Assembly (NCBI GenBank): GCA_001725945.1
Contig: LRMT01000049.1
Coordinates: forward strand, 1-64,000
DNA: 64,000 nt
Origin: Cupriavidus sp. UYMMa02A
GTDB lineage: Bacteria; Pseudomonadota; Gammaproteobacteria; Burkholderiales; Burkholderiaceae
Reading direction: 5' to 3'
Shown here: positions 57,135 through 64,000 of the stretch, piece by piece
Layout: each line of letters opens with the position of its first letter
How positions within the stretch are numbered: the first letter of the stretch is position 1
Position numbers and translations under genes: made by a program
The notes under the pieces: generated by a model
Databases searched by the model: none
The model's input: the letters and a program-made list of their open reading frames with translations, nothing else
Told to the model about the DNA's origin: nothing

Positions 57135-59008
57135 GGCGAAGCAGCCCCCGGAGTGACCCCCTGCCTTAGGGCCACCAACACGTCGCGACAACGCTGCATG
57201 TCTCGACGGACCAGATTTCGTCCGCCTTCGCCGATGTCGTCGCAGTCGAGCACTTCCTGCAGATGGTCATGGAGGCCCCGATAGATCGGAGCATGCTCTG
57301 GCCCGATGACCGCGTTGTTGCAGCCGCTGCAACGCGTGCGCTCTAGATCATTGCCGACACACCGGCTATCGTCGGCTGTGCACCACGCATGCCCGTTGCT
57401 GCGAATGGGCGTACTTTCAGCCAAGGATCGAACCATCTGGCGGTGGTCTTTGAAAATGGTCACGGCCTGACCGTCCCGCCAGGACACGATGTTTCGACCG
57501 TAGCCGCCGGCTAGCGGTGTACCGGGTCGCAGCCAGCCATCCACCACATCTGCCTTGATGTCGTCGAGCTCCATCTGGATCTCAGCGTAGAGTGCAATCT
57601 CCTGTGACTCGTTGAGAGCGTAGCCTAGTGTCATGTCCGTCGACCAATGCTTGAAGTGTGACTGCAAGTACCTCAGGTCTCCGAACTGGCTCCGTGCGGC
57701 ATAGTTCGCGAATTTCCGGCGAAAGTGATGGCTGGCCAAGTCCCAACCCAAGCCGCAATTCTGTGCGAACGATTTCAACGCCTTGTTCCACGCCCCTAGC
57801 GACATTGTGCGTACCTGGTTGCCTTTGTTCGGCGTCATGGCAAGGAAGACGGCGTTCAAATGCAATTGCGCTTCGGCGAGCTCAGGGTCCAGCGGGTTTT
57901 CTGAACGACGGTCTGTGATCTCTGCATCGATCACAGACCGATAGGGCACTGACCACCGCTCCATTACCTTCAGCGCAGTCACGGCCGCTTCAGGAACCAT
58001 CCACTCGGCAAGCCCTTCACCCGTCTTGGTGGACTGCGACCGCATCCAACTGTAGGTCCGGGGCTCGTCTTCATCGCCGGCGGCAGCCTCGGTCGAGTAG
58101 CAGGCGCCCCTTTGGACGAAGCCGAGCTCATGGTTGCGGCACCCGGAAAGGCTCGCCACGACGATGTAACAAGCGGTCCGCAGTTGGAGCACCGCTTGGT
58201 TGAACGCCCACATGTCCGCCCATCCTTGACTTCGGATGAAGTCGTGCTCGGCCGCTGCCTTACCCCCGGCCGCCTTGCGGAGGCTCAAGATCTTATCGCG
58301 GACGTCAAGGAGGTCGTCGGCTGTTTCAACCAGTAACCAAGCGCGCTGGAAGAGAGTGGCGAACACGTCGTCCGGCATAAGAGGGGTGTTGCCACCCCGA
58401 TACGCCGTTCCTTGCCCGGTCAGACCGGCCAAGTGGGTGGCCGACGTGCCGTGCCAAGGATGATCAGGCATTTCATCGCTCGTATACTGACTCAGCTCAT
58501 GGAGCGCCTCCACAGCGCCATAGAGGTGTCCAAGCGAGGAAGCTTTTAGCGGTTTTCCCGCCCGGGGGAAATCGGGCCCCTGACGATGTTGTTGGCAGGC
58601 GTCCACGAACAGCGAGCACGCGAAGGGGGTCACATCGGCTAGCCTTGTGATCTTCAACCGTCCCAAATGCAGCAGAAATGGCTTGGCGTCCGTCAGGAGT
58701 TTCCTCACGGCGCGAGGCGAGGGCCTCTTCTTTCCCTCGCGTCCGCGGCGCATGTAGTGCCACAAGATTGCCTTCATCGTGGCCCACCATCCAGACGGTA
58801 TGCCGGTGAAGTCCACGTATTGTTCCGACTCGCACTTGTTAGTAGGCTGCCCGACAAGCCGCCACTTTGGGTCTCCGTATCGGCTGAGAATGACGACCTT
58901 GCCGTTGATCGTGCGCGTCGAGATGATGGTGGCATCGAGGCTCACCTCATCAAAGATGGGTTGGCCGCCTGGCACCTGATCCGGAGTTCTTCTGGGTAGG
59001 GACATCAC
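57131..59008 (-). CDS. Tyrosine recombinase 3 of the trio (large, IntB/TnpB-like)
   Basis: This intact protein has 625 residues. The catalytic domain has SLSGCRNHELGFVQRG (first Arg), SHHFRRKFANYAARS (H-x-x-R) and KHWSTDMTLGYAL (His/Trp position and Tyr nucleophile). A C-terminal zinc-finger-like segment, CTADDSRCVGNDLERTRCSG with CNNAV, follows, as in the large recombinase of such trios. Its start overlaps the recombinase 2 stop by four bases (59005-59008). All catalytic residues appear to be present. Confidence 0.82.
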   Translation of the reverse strand: MMSLPRRTPDQVPGGQPIFDEVSLDATIISTRTINGKVVILSRYGDPKWRLVGQPTNKCESEQYVDFTGIPSGWWATMKAILWHYMRRGREGKKRPSPRAVRKLLTDAKPFLLHLGRLKITRLADVTPFACSLFVDACQQHRQGPDFPRAGKPLKASSLGHLYGAVEALHELSQYTSDEMPDHPWHGTSATHLAGLTGQGTAYRGGNTPLMPDDVFATLFQRAWLLVETADDLLDVRDKILSLRKAAGGKAAAEHDFIRSQGWADMWAFNQAVLQLRTACYIVVASLSGCRNHELGFVQRGACYSTEAAAGDEDEPRTYSWMRSQSTKTGEGLAEWMVPEAAVTALKVMERWSVPYRSVIDAEITDRRSENPLDPELAEAQLHLNAVFLAMTPNKGNQVRTMSLGAWNKALKSFAQNCGLGWDLASHHFRRKFANYAARSQFGDLRYLQSHFKHWSTDMTLGYALNESQEIALYAEIQMELDDIKADVVDGWLRPGTPLAGGYGRNIVSWRDGQAVTIFKDHRQMVRSLAESTPIRSNGHAWCTADDSRCVGNDLERTRCSGCNNAVIGPEHAPIYRGLHDHLQEVLDCDDIGEGGRNLVRRDMQRCRDVLVALRQGVTPGAASP

Positions 59009-60679
59009 GCAAGTGAATTTAATTCGCTGATGATCGTGGGACTAGCCCAGAACGGATGAGGGTCGTTTCGCGCCCGCTCTCGGGCGGCATTCACCTGCTC
59101 AGCCTTGAACACCTTGCGGCGTAGGCCGGCCTGGATGACGTCGCGGTCGATCATACGAGGGATGTGGGCCAGTTGGCGGTCCCAACGGCGTTTATCCATG
59201 CGTGGACGCTCGCGCAAGATTCGAAAGTAAAAAGAAAACAACCGCCATAGGTCATCGCCGGTGACGACGTAGTTGCGACAGCGAAGACAGTTCAGAAAGC
59301 TCTGGCAAGGTTCGCCGTTTCGTTTGGGCGCATACTCGCCGGCATTGGCGTCCGAACACCGGCCAACCGGCGTTCGTTCGGTGGCTCCGAGGGTGTTCGC
59401 CAGAAGCTCCTCAACCAGCACCATGCCCATGAAGCGCCAGTTCTTGCGAGCGTCCTCACTGGGTCGCAGGTAGTTGCGTATGGTGACGGCGGGTGAGTTG
59501 CCAGCGGCGGTCGCGGTGGCAACGACATCGCCGCCCAGGATCTCGAATACGCGGTTGACGAAGGTCTTCCGCAACCGGCTGACATTGATTCGCATCGACT
59601 CGCCATCATCGCCGCGGAGGTCGTACGTCTTGACCAGCTTCTTGATTGCGGTTTCGAGGGTGCCGTGCGTCAATGCGCTGACGCGACTTTGATTGTCTCT
59701 GCTTCGCCGATACAGCCATACTCGATCACGAATGTCTTCCGGCGCCTCTCGGCGCAGACAAGCCGTCAGGACAACCATGCGGCGAATCAATTCGGCCACT
59801 GTGGAGCGCAGTGTAGGCGTAGATTCCACAACACGCATCACAGAGTTGGAGGCGCGCAGCGCCACCTTGGTGCAGGAGTAGCCTCGGCGCTTGAACAAGA
59901 CCAGGAACTCTATTCCTCCTTCGGATGGGCGCGCAGACAGTTCGTCGGCATCTCTAGCAATGGCGTGGTGTTCCGGCCCGTGTGCAAGGCCACAACCAGA
60001 AGAGCATAAGCTGCAAGCGTTGCAGTGGGTTCTGCGTCCTTTTCAAAAAGTGGTCGCACCGCTGTTCTCACTGCCAGCGTAAAGGCCTTCCTCTCTGAGG
60101 TAGAAAGCGGAGGCTCTCCTTTTCCTTCGCGTGTTGATCCGGGGAAGGGGTTCTTTGGGAACGTGGCTTCACTGCCGCATCCGATCACGTGGACCAGTCC
60201 CCGCCGCCCCAAGGCCAGCAAGAGGGATTTAGTGTAGCTATACGCCGTTCTCTGCGAGTCCGTTGCGAGGCCTTGGTCTCGGAGAAAGAGCAGGTAGCTG
60301 TCTATGGTTGCCCGGGTAATGTCATCCAAGTCCATCGGTCGGCCGACTGCAGCGCAGAGGAGGGTGAGATGCGTTAAGAATCTCGCCATGCCAAACTTGC
60401 AGCAGCCCACGACAGTCGTCACTTGGAGATCTGAGTCCTGCCTATCGAGGAAGCGTTCAATCTGCCGCTGGCAGGTATAGGTGATCGTATCAATGCCAAC
60501 GCCGTACCAAGGGGCGAAATCGAATGTCCGAATCGATGCGGTGTTCCGTCCAAACTTCACCTCAGTGCAGCTCGGAGGAACCTCTGTGGCGGTGATGACG
60601 ATCCTGCCCTCAGGATCTCGCTCATGCTCAACCTGAGGCGTTGTCAGATCCGTCTTGACGAAGCTTTACGCTTACCCAT
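59005..60679 (-). CDS. Tyrosine-recombinase-fold protein 2 of the trio (two frame breaks)
   Basis: The first Arg is in ALHTGRNTTPLLEMP, but the usual H-x-x-R box reads VSRLRKTFVNRVFE and the next motif is AGNSPAVTIRNYLRP, so the first His is replaced by Ser. A cysteine-rich segment (CQSFLNCLRCRNYVV) follows. The frame breaks at about 59910 (LRAHPK/GIEFLVLFKRRGYSC) and near 60650, where MGKRKAS must join KTDLTTPQVEHE. The ATG at 60679 overlaps the recombinase 1 stop. Corrected length is about 557 residues. The changed active site fits the tyrosine-recombinase-fold protein (Tfp) of strand-biased elements. Confidence 0.78.
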
Positions 60680-61979
60680 TCAACGTGTCCGCCAGGCCAT
60701 TAAGCTCGTCGTCGTACGCCAGCACCGCCTCATCCGCCAGTTCATTGACTAGATGCAGGTACACCATTGTGGTCTGTACTGAGGCGTGGCCCAACTGATG
60801 CTGCAGGAAGACCAACGGTTCGATTCGCCCTCGGTCGGCACCCCGTTGGAGCGAGACGAGGGTGTGAGTCGCATAAGTATGACGCAGGAGGTGAGCCCAC
60901 GCACGAACACCGGCCTTCTCGCCAGTCTCTTTGATGATCCGATTCAGACTCTTTCCATCGGCCGTGAAGCGTTCGCCGAACTGATTTAGGAACAACGGAT
61001 TCTGTGGCACCAGGCTTAGCGAGGAGCGCCGGCCGCGCTCATGGATCGCGTAGTGGTTCAGGTCCTTCATCAGGCGCCGGCTGATGTAGATTGAGCGCGG
61101 CTTGTTGCCCTTGGTCAGCATCCCGCTGCCATCTTCAGGGTCAAGGTGGACACGGATGTTGCGCTCTGTCCGTCCTGCAAGGTCTGGATCGAAGACATAG
61201 GCGCGTGGGAAGGTCGCCAGTTCCTCCCTGCGCAGGCCTGAACCTAAGGCAAGCCGGATCATCATGCGGTGATGAGGGTTCGTGGCTGCAGCCAATAAGG
61301 CATGGATTTGCGTGAGACTAAGATACTCAGGCAGATCCTTGTGGGCCCTCGGCATGACATCGAGTACAGATTTCGTTGCGCCACCTCCATCGACATGCGC
61401 GAGAAAGCCATTCGCGCGCATTGTTCGTCGCGTCTCGTAGCCAAAAGGGAGCTGCTTAACCCAGCCCCTCTGCTGCGCGAATGAATAGAACTCGCACAGG
61501 TATGCGAGACGGTTCCGCACAGTATTTCGTTGGAGTCCCGCAGTTCTGAAACAGTAGTCTCGATAAGCTGCGAGCAGTGTTTTCTGCTCTCCGCGATCGA
61601 CGTCGTCCCAACGCAGCTCGTGCGCTTGAAGGAAGCTAAAGTAGTCGTAAAGCGCACGCCCTGTCGGTTCCCAAGACTTGCGCGAGCCTATGGCACCGCG
61701 CAGCAGGTAGTGGCGGAGGAATTCATTGGCTTCCGTGCAGCTCTCCATGCTGTCCCATAGGAGGATTGGGAACCCGGGGTAGGGCCGCCCGCCCATAACG
61801 AGGTCCTCCGTCGATGTGAGAAGACGCATCAGAGCTGCCTGGTCTTCAGCACTGCTACGGCGTGCTTGAAGCCGAGCCGCATGAGGTGCATTACCAGGCG
61901 ACGGCTCCTCCACCACCAAAGTTCGCGCGTGTGTCAAGGAAACGCGGCCCTGTGCAAAGGATTTCATAGTCAATGCCAC
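60672..61979 (-). CDS. Tyrosine recombinase 1 of the trio (IntA/TnpA-like)
   Basis: This intact 435-residue protein has a complete catalytic set: Arg250 (GSGLRREEL), His363 and Arg366 (WAHLLRHTYATH), His398 (HQLGHASVQTT) and Tyr407 (MVYLHLVNE). The N-terminal core-binding domain spans about residues 75-190. It reads toward the element interior from near the right end and starts the overlapping three-recombinase operon. The small ORF upstream overlaps its first 89 bases. Confidence 0.86.
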   Translation of the reverse strand: MALTMKSFAQGRVSLTHARTLVVEEPSPGNAPHAARLQARRSSAEDQAALMRLLTSTEDLVMGGRPYPGFPILLWDSMESCTEANEFLRHYLLRGAIGSRKSWEPTGRALYDYFSFLQAHELRWDDVDRGEQKTLLAAYRDYCFRTAGLQRNTVRNRLAYLCEFYSFAQQRGWVKQLPFGYETRRTMRANGFLAHVDGGGATKSVLDVMPRAHKDLPEYLSLTQIHALLAAATNPHHRMMIRLALGSGLRREELATFPRAYVFDPDLAGRTERNIRVHLDPEDGSGMLTKGNKPRSIYISRRLMKDLNHYAIHERGRRSSLSLVPQNPLFLNQFGERFTADGKSLNRIIKETGEKAGVRAWAHLLRHTYATHTLVSLQRGADRGRIEPLVFLQHQLGHASVQTTMVYLHLVNELADEAVLAYDDELNGLADTLNG

Positions 61980-62133
61980 CTACATTCGCGTGCCAGCGCG
62001 TCGTGCCATGGCTCGTGCGAGGCTTGAACTCGGCATCCTGTTTGAGAAACGCGGCAACGGCGCGCAGAACGACTACCATGTCTAGCTCGCGCCAGCGCGC
62101 GAGCGTGGAGTTATCCACAACCCTACGAGCCAT
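61891..62133 (-). CDS. Small conserved ORF at the head of the recombinase operon
   Basis: This 80-residue protein begins MARRVVDNSTLARWRELDMV and continues with a DAEFKPRTSHGTTRWHANVG segment and a Gly-rich end (RANFGGGGAV). GGAGG lies seven bases upstream, a strong ribosome site. The pattern resembles short proteins I have seen annotated before integrase sets in proteobacterial mobile elements, and the tail resembles the core of CHC2/DUF3991-like domains. The gene starts 77 bp from the right end and overlaps recombinase 1, so it is probably the first translated gene. Confidence 0.65.
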   Translation of the reverse strand: MARRVVDNSTLARWRELDMVVVLRAVAAFLKQDAEFKPRTSHGTTRWHANVGGIDYEILCTGPRFLDTRANFGGGGAVAW

Positions 62134-62191
62134 TTTTTCCTCCCCCGGACCCACGGCTACTCGTCTTGAAAAGACTAGTAGTTATTCTGAA

Positions 62192-62210
62192 CAGTTGCCA
62201 GGTTCCAAAA
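62192..62210 (-). repeat. Right terminal inverted repeat of the element
   Basis: Read inward on the minus strand, TTTTGGAACCTGGCAACTG is the counterpart of the left end. The SRAP sequence resumes directly outside at 62211. Confidence 0.6.
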
Positions 62211-62216
62211 CAATGC
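62211..62216. repeat. Right flanking 6-bp repeat of the integrated element
   Basis: CAATGC is identical to 51547-51552. It supplies the Asn-Ala codons of the SRAP motif YNAR when the two gene parts are joined. Confidence 0.8.
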
Positions 62217-62642
62217 GCGCCGCGACAATCTCAAGAAGGCCTGGCGTCAGCTCTACGGCTACAAGCACGGCATCATGATCGTCAATGCCTTCTACGAGAA
62301 CGTCGCGCGTCATAAGACGGAGCATCGCGATCTTGCGCCGGGCGAGGTTGAAGAGAACGTGGTACTGGAGTTCCGTCCGGAACCGCAGCAGGATATGCTG
62401 GTGGCCTGCCTGTGGTCGTTCACAAAGGGCGGGGAGGGTGAAGCTGACCTTTACTCGTTCGCCGCAATCACCGACGCGCCGCCGGCCGAAGTGGCTGCCG
62501 CCGGTCACGACCGTTGCATTGTACTGATCCAGCGCGAGAACGTCGAAGCATGGTTGCACCCAGATCCCAAAATCTGGCAGCACTCGATGCCATTCTCGAA
62601 GACCGCAGCAGACCCTATTACGAGCATCGGCTGGTGGCCTGA
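62211..62642 (+). pseudogene. SRAP-domain protein, 3' part of the split host gene (one frame break)
   Basis: NARRDNLKKAWRQLYGYKHG resumes the SRAP sequence lost at 51552. MIVNAFYENVARHKTEHRDL carries the conserved active-site Glu and His region. DMLVACLWSFTKGG and ADLYSFAAITDAPPAEVAAA complete the core. Near 62568 one base is missing; the adjacent frame gives LAALDAILEDRSRPYYEHRL and stops at 62640-62642. The rejoined host gene would encode about 321 residues. It has no start of its own, so only the 5' part can be translated in the present arrangement. Confidence 0.85.
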
Positions 62643-62716
62643 GCCCCGCTCATTTGGGTAGCTTGTGGGAAAACGCCGGCAATCGAAATTCTCGGGCCGC
62701 AGGCTGGGTGAGCCAG

Positions 62717-62917
62717 TTACCGAATGCCGCGCATGGCTTCGAGCATGGAATACCCCTGACTCGTCAAGCGAGGGTGGGCATTACCGCTACCATGGCCATG
62801 CTCCATGGTCACCAGTTTGTGGACCAGCAATCCGTCCAGTTGTTCTGGTTCAAGGTCGTCGATGTCTTGTGTGTCGCCAAGCAGTAGCAGCGCGGCGATT
62901 TCATGCGGACTAAGCAT
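62717..62917 (-). CDS. Small hypothetical protein
   Basis: This 66-residue product begins MLSPHEIAALLLLGD and includes LEPEQLDGLLVHKLVTME and HPRLTSQGYSMLEAM. The helix-helix-helix-wing pattern and the end LTSQGYSML resemble short winged-helix-like proteins common beside SRAP or DUF3268 genes on plasmids and islands. AAGGAGC upstream of the start (minus strand) is a good ribosome site. The function is unknown. Confidence 0.6.
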   Translation of the reverse strand: MLSPHEIAALLLLGDTQDIDDLEPEQLDGLLVHKLVTMEHGHGSGNAHPRLTSQGYSMLEAMRGIR

Positions 62918-63367
62918 GTCAGGCTCCTTTGTCGGGCTCGGAAAAAGGAACTACGACTGCTGCCCCGTGGATGGAGTTCCACGGAGGACGATGGGAACGG
63001 TACGGTTTGAACTCGGTGCGAGGACGCGCTGGGTGGGTGCACCGAACATCCACCCTAAACCCTCTTGTCGCTGGAATCAAGCTCTACGTGTGCTGCGGTG
63101 CAGCGGAACGAGGCTGAGACACATCGGATCGTCGGTTGATGTGGCTGTGGGTCATGCAGGATCATTGGGGACTTTTCACTGGTCTCAGCAGGAAGCGGCC
63201 GACAAATGCCTGTATCCAAGACAGCAAATCAGAACGCAGACGCAGTGCAGTGACCACGCACCGATATAGCTTGCTCGCAGAGGTCTCGCGACAGCAGGCG
63301 AGCCGGATAACTAAGCAGACCGCTACAAAGGTTATACTCCGCGCTCCAATGAATAAGGATAATCAAC
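62918..63367. other. Intergenic region, nothing recognised
   Basis: No supported gene lies in these 450 bp. Frames on both strands are short or are the opposite strand of neighbouring genes. The last 60 bp, AT-richer, are the probable promoter and leader of the histone-like gene. Confidence 0.4.
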
Positions 63368-63829
63368 ATGGTCGCAGCAACCAAAGCAACGACGCAGACG
63401 AGCGCGGTTACCAAAAGGAAGCCTGTCGCGAAGAAGCAGACGGTACCGACGAAGAAGGCGAGCGTACTCGCACGTGAAGCCCAGGCAGCGAAGAAGCGCT
63501 TGCTGAAACTGCGCGCCGACACGAAGAAGGCCATTGAAGCAGCAAAGCGTGAGGTCGCGCAAGCAACGGAAGCCGCAAGGGTCGCAGCGCGTTTTGAGAA
63601 ACAGGCTGCAAAGGACAAGCTCGCGGCAAAAAAGGCGAAGGCCGCCGGCGCCAAGAAGGCGTCAGGCAAAGCTGCCGCCACGAAGGTCGCCTCGAAACGG
63701 GCTGCGGCCGTTGGCAAGGTCGCAGCGACCGCTGCACCGAAGAAGGCTGCAGTGAAATCCGTGACGAAGAAGCGCGCTCCGGCGAAGAAGGCCGTTTCGA
63801 CTGTAGCGACGCCCGGCGCCTCAACGTGA
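63368..63829 (+). CDS. Histone H1-like Ala/Lys-rich DNA-binding protein
   Basis: The product has 153 residues, with Ala and Lys making up more than half. TKRKPVAKKQTVPTKKAS begins the basic region, a helical middle (REAQAAKKRLLKLRADTKK) follows, and the tail has repeats of the type KKAxAKKA and ATKVASKRAAA. Such H1-like proteins are typical of Burkholderiales and bind DNA without sequence specificity. AAGGAT lies nine bases upstream of the ATG at 63368. It is intact and outside the integrated element. Confidence 0.82.
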   Translation: MVAATKATTQTSAVTKRKPVAKKQTVPTKKASVLAREAQAAKKRLLKLRADTKKAIEAAKREVAQATEAARVAARFEKQAAKDKLAAKKAKAAGAKKASGKAAATKVASKRAAAVGKVAATAAPKKAAVKSVTKKRAPAKKAVSTVATPGAST

Positions 63830-63954
63830 CCTTCGCCTCAGCCGGTACGGGCCTTCGACAACCGGTCGATTGAGGTAGGATGGGCGCACACCGTCGCCCA
63901 ATCTTGATCGACTCGGATACCTCGCCTTCCAGCTGACTGGCTGATCCGTTGGTG

Positions 63955-63982
63955 CCGTGTTCGACTCACGGGAGGTCTACCA
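63955..63982 (+). other. tRNA 3'-end-like sequence
   Basis: CCGTG-TTCGACT-CACGG forms a T-arm with a seven-base loop matching the TTCGANT consensus. GAGGTCT, A and CCA follow exactly as an acceptor strand, discriminator and CCA end. No matching 5' acceptor (AGACCTC) or D- and anticodon arms were found upstream, so this is at most a tRNA 3' fragment such as an att-site remnant, or chance. Confidence 0.3.
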
Positions 63983-64000
63983 ATCGCCTACCCGCCACCA

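Larger units (their letters stand above)
51553..62210. mobile_element. Integrative element with a tyrosine-recombinase trio, inserted in an SRAP gene
   Basis: This 10,658-bp insertion is bounded by CAATGC on both sides and by imperfect terminal inverted repeats (TTTAGGAACGTTGCTA on the left; TTTTGGAACCTGGCAA read inward from the right, 12 of 16 matching). From the right end leftward it carries a small ORF, recombinase 1 (435 aa), recombinase 2 (about 557 aa), recombinase 3 (625 aa) and a 135-aa HTH/coiled-coil protein. Then come a DUF6338-GYQP pair, a DUF2971 protein and an SRAP gene interrupted by IS66. The core resembles RIT elements, Tn554-like transposons and, most closely, strand-biased circularizing elements (intA-tfp-intB plus a small fourth gene), as remembered from the literature. 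Confidence 0.85.

Noticed and set aside
63905..63982. A complete tRNA gene at the window end
   Set aside because: No 5' acceptor strand, D-arm or anticodon arm could be paired with the 3' end.

Overview
The window looks like part of a Burkholderiales (beta-proteobacterial) secondary replicon or accessory region, most like Cupriavidus or Ralstonia. The basis is the high-GC coding style, three Burkholderia-type porins, a Bug/TctC periplasmic receptor, De Ley-Doudoroff sugar-acid genes, an Ala/Lys-rich histone-H1-like protein, and a trio of tyrosine recombinases. This assignment is from family recognition, not from a search.

Layout. (1) 1-400: IS30 transposase remnant and LacI-type operator-like repeats. 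(2) 1.3-18.2 kb: a carbohydrate/uronate locus. It holds a porin, a sugar ABC transporter (binding protein, two permeases, ATPase), an SDR dehydrogenase, D-galactonate dehydratase, lactonase, KDGal kinase, KDPGal aldolase, a LacI regulator, uronate dehydrogenase, a second lactonase, a TIM-barrel isomerase and a secreted PL8 polysaccharide lyase. AAACGTTT-centred palindromes lie before the porin, the binding-protein gene and the lyase. Together they suggest a regulon that cuts a uronic-acid polysaccharide and feeds aldonates to pyruvate and glyceraldehyde 3-phosphate. (3) 18.3-25.5 kb: integrase remnant, AraC regulator, DUF849/BKACE enzyme, small alpha/beta hydrolase, 2-methylcitrate synthase-like enzyme, carboxymuconolactone decarboxylase-like protein, Crp/Fnr regulator and bacteriohemerythrin. 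(4) 26.1-39.6 kb: FAH-family hydrolase, Rieske oxygenase, Bug receptor, a graveyard of gene fragments, two IlvD/Edd sugar-acid dehydratases, a porin, a ThDP enzyme, a D-2-hydroxyacid dehydrogenase and a ferredoxin-type reductase. (5) 40.0-47.8 kb: integrase, porin, and a fumarylacetoacetase-cyclase-MFS operon facing a TetR gene, with four strong palindromic operators. (6) 47.8-51.0 kb: degraded and hypothetical genes, a Gly/Arg-rich lipoprotein and a DUF3268 zinc-finger protein. (7) 51.0-62.6 kb: the most notable region. An SRAP (HMCES/YedK-type) gene is split by a 10.66-kb element at its conserved YNAR motif. The element carries a small ORF, three tyrosine recombinases, a small HTH/coiled-coil protein, a DUF6338 membrane protein with an overlapping GYQP-repeat microprotein, a DUF2971 protein, and its own SRAP gene. 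That second SRAP gene is itself interrupted by an internally deleted IS66 element with an 8-bp target duplication. (8) 62.7-64.0 kb: a small hypothetical gene, the histone-like protein and a tRNA-3'-end-like sequence.

A general caution: about 25 genes show single-base frame breaks, nearly all apparent one-base deletions, with good protein similarity on both sides and few in-frame stops. This pattern points to uncorrected sequencing errors more than to decay, so most are annotated as coding regions spanning the break.
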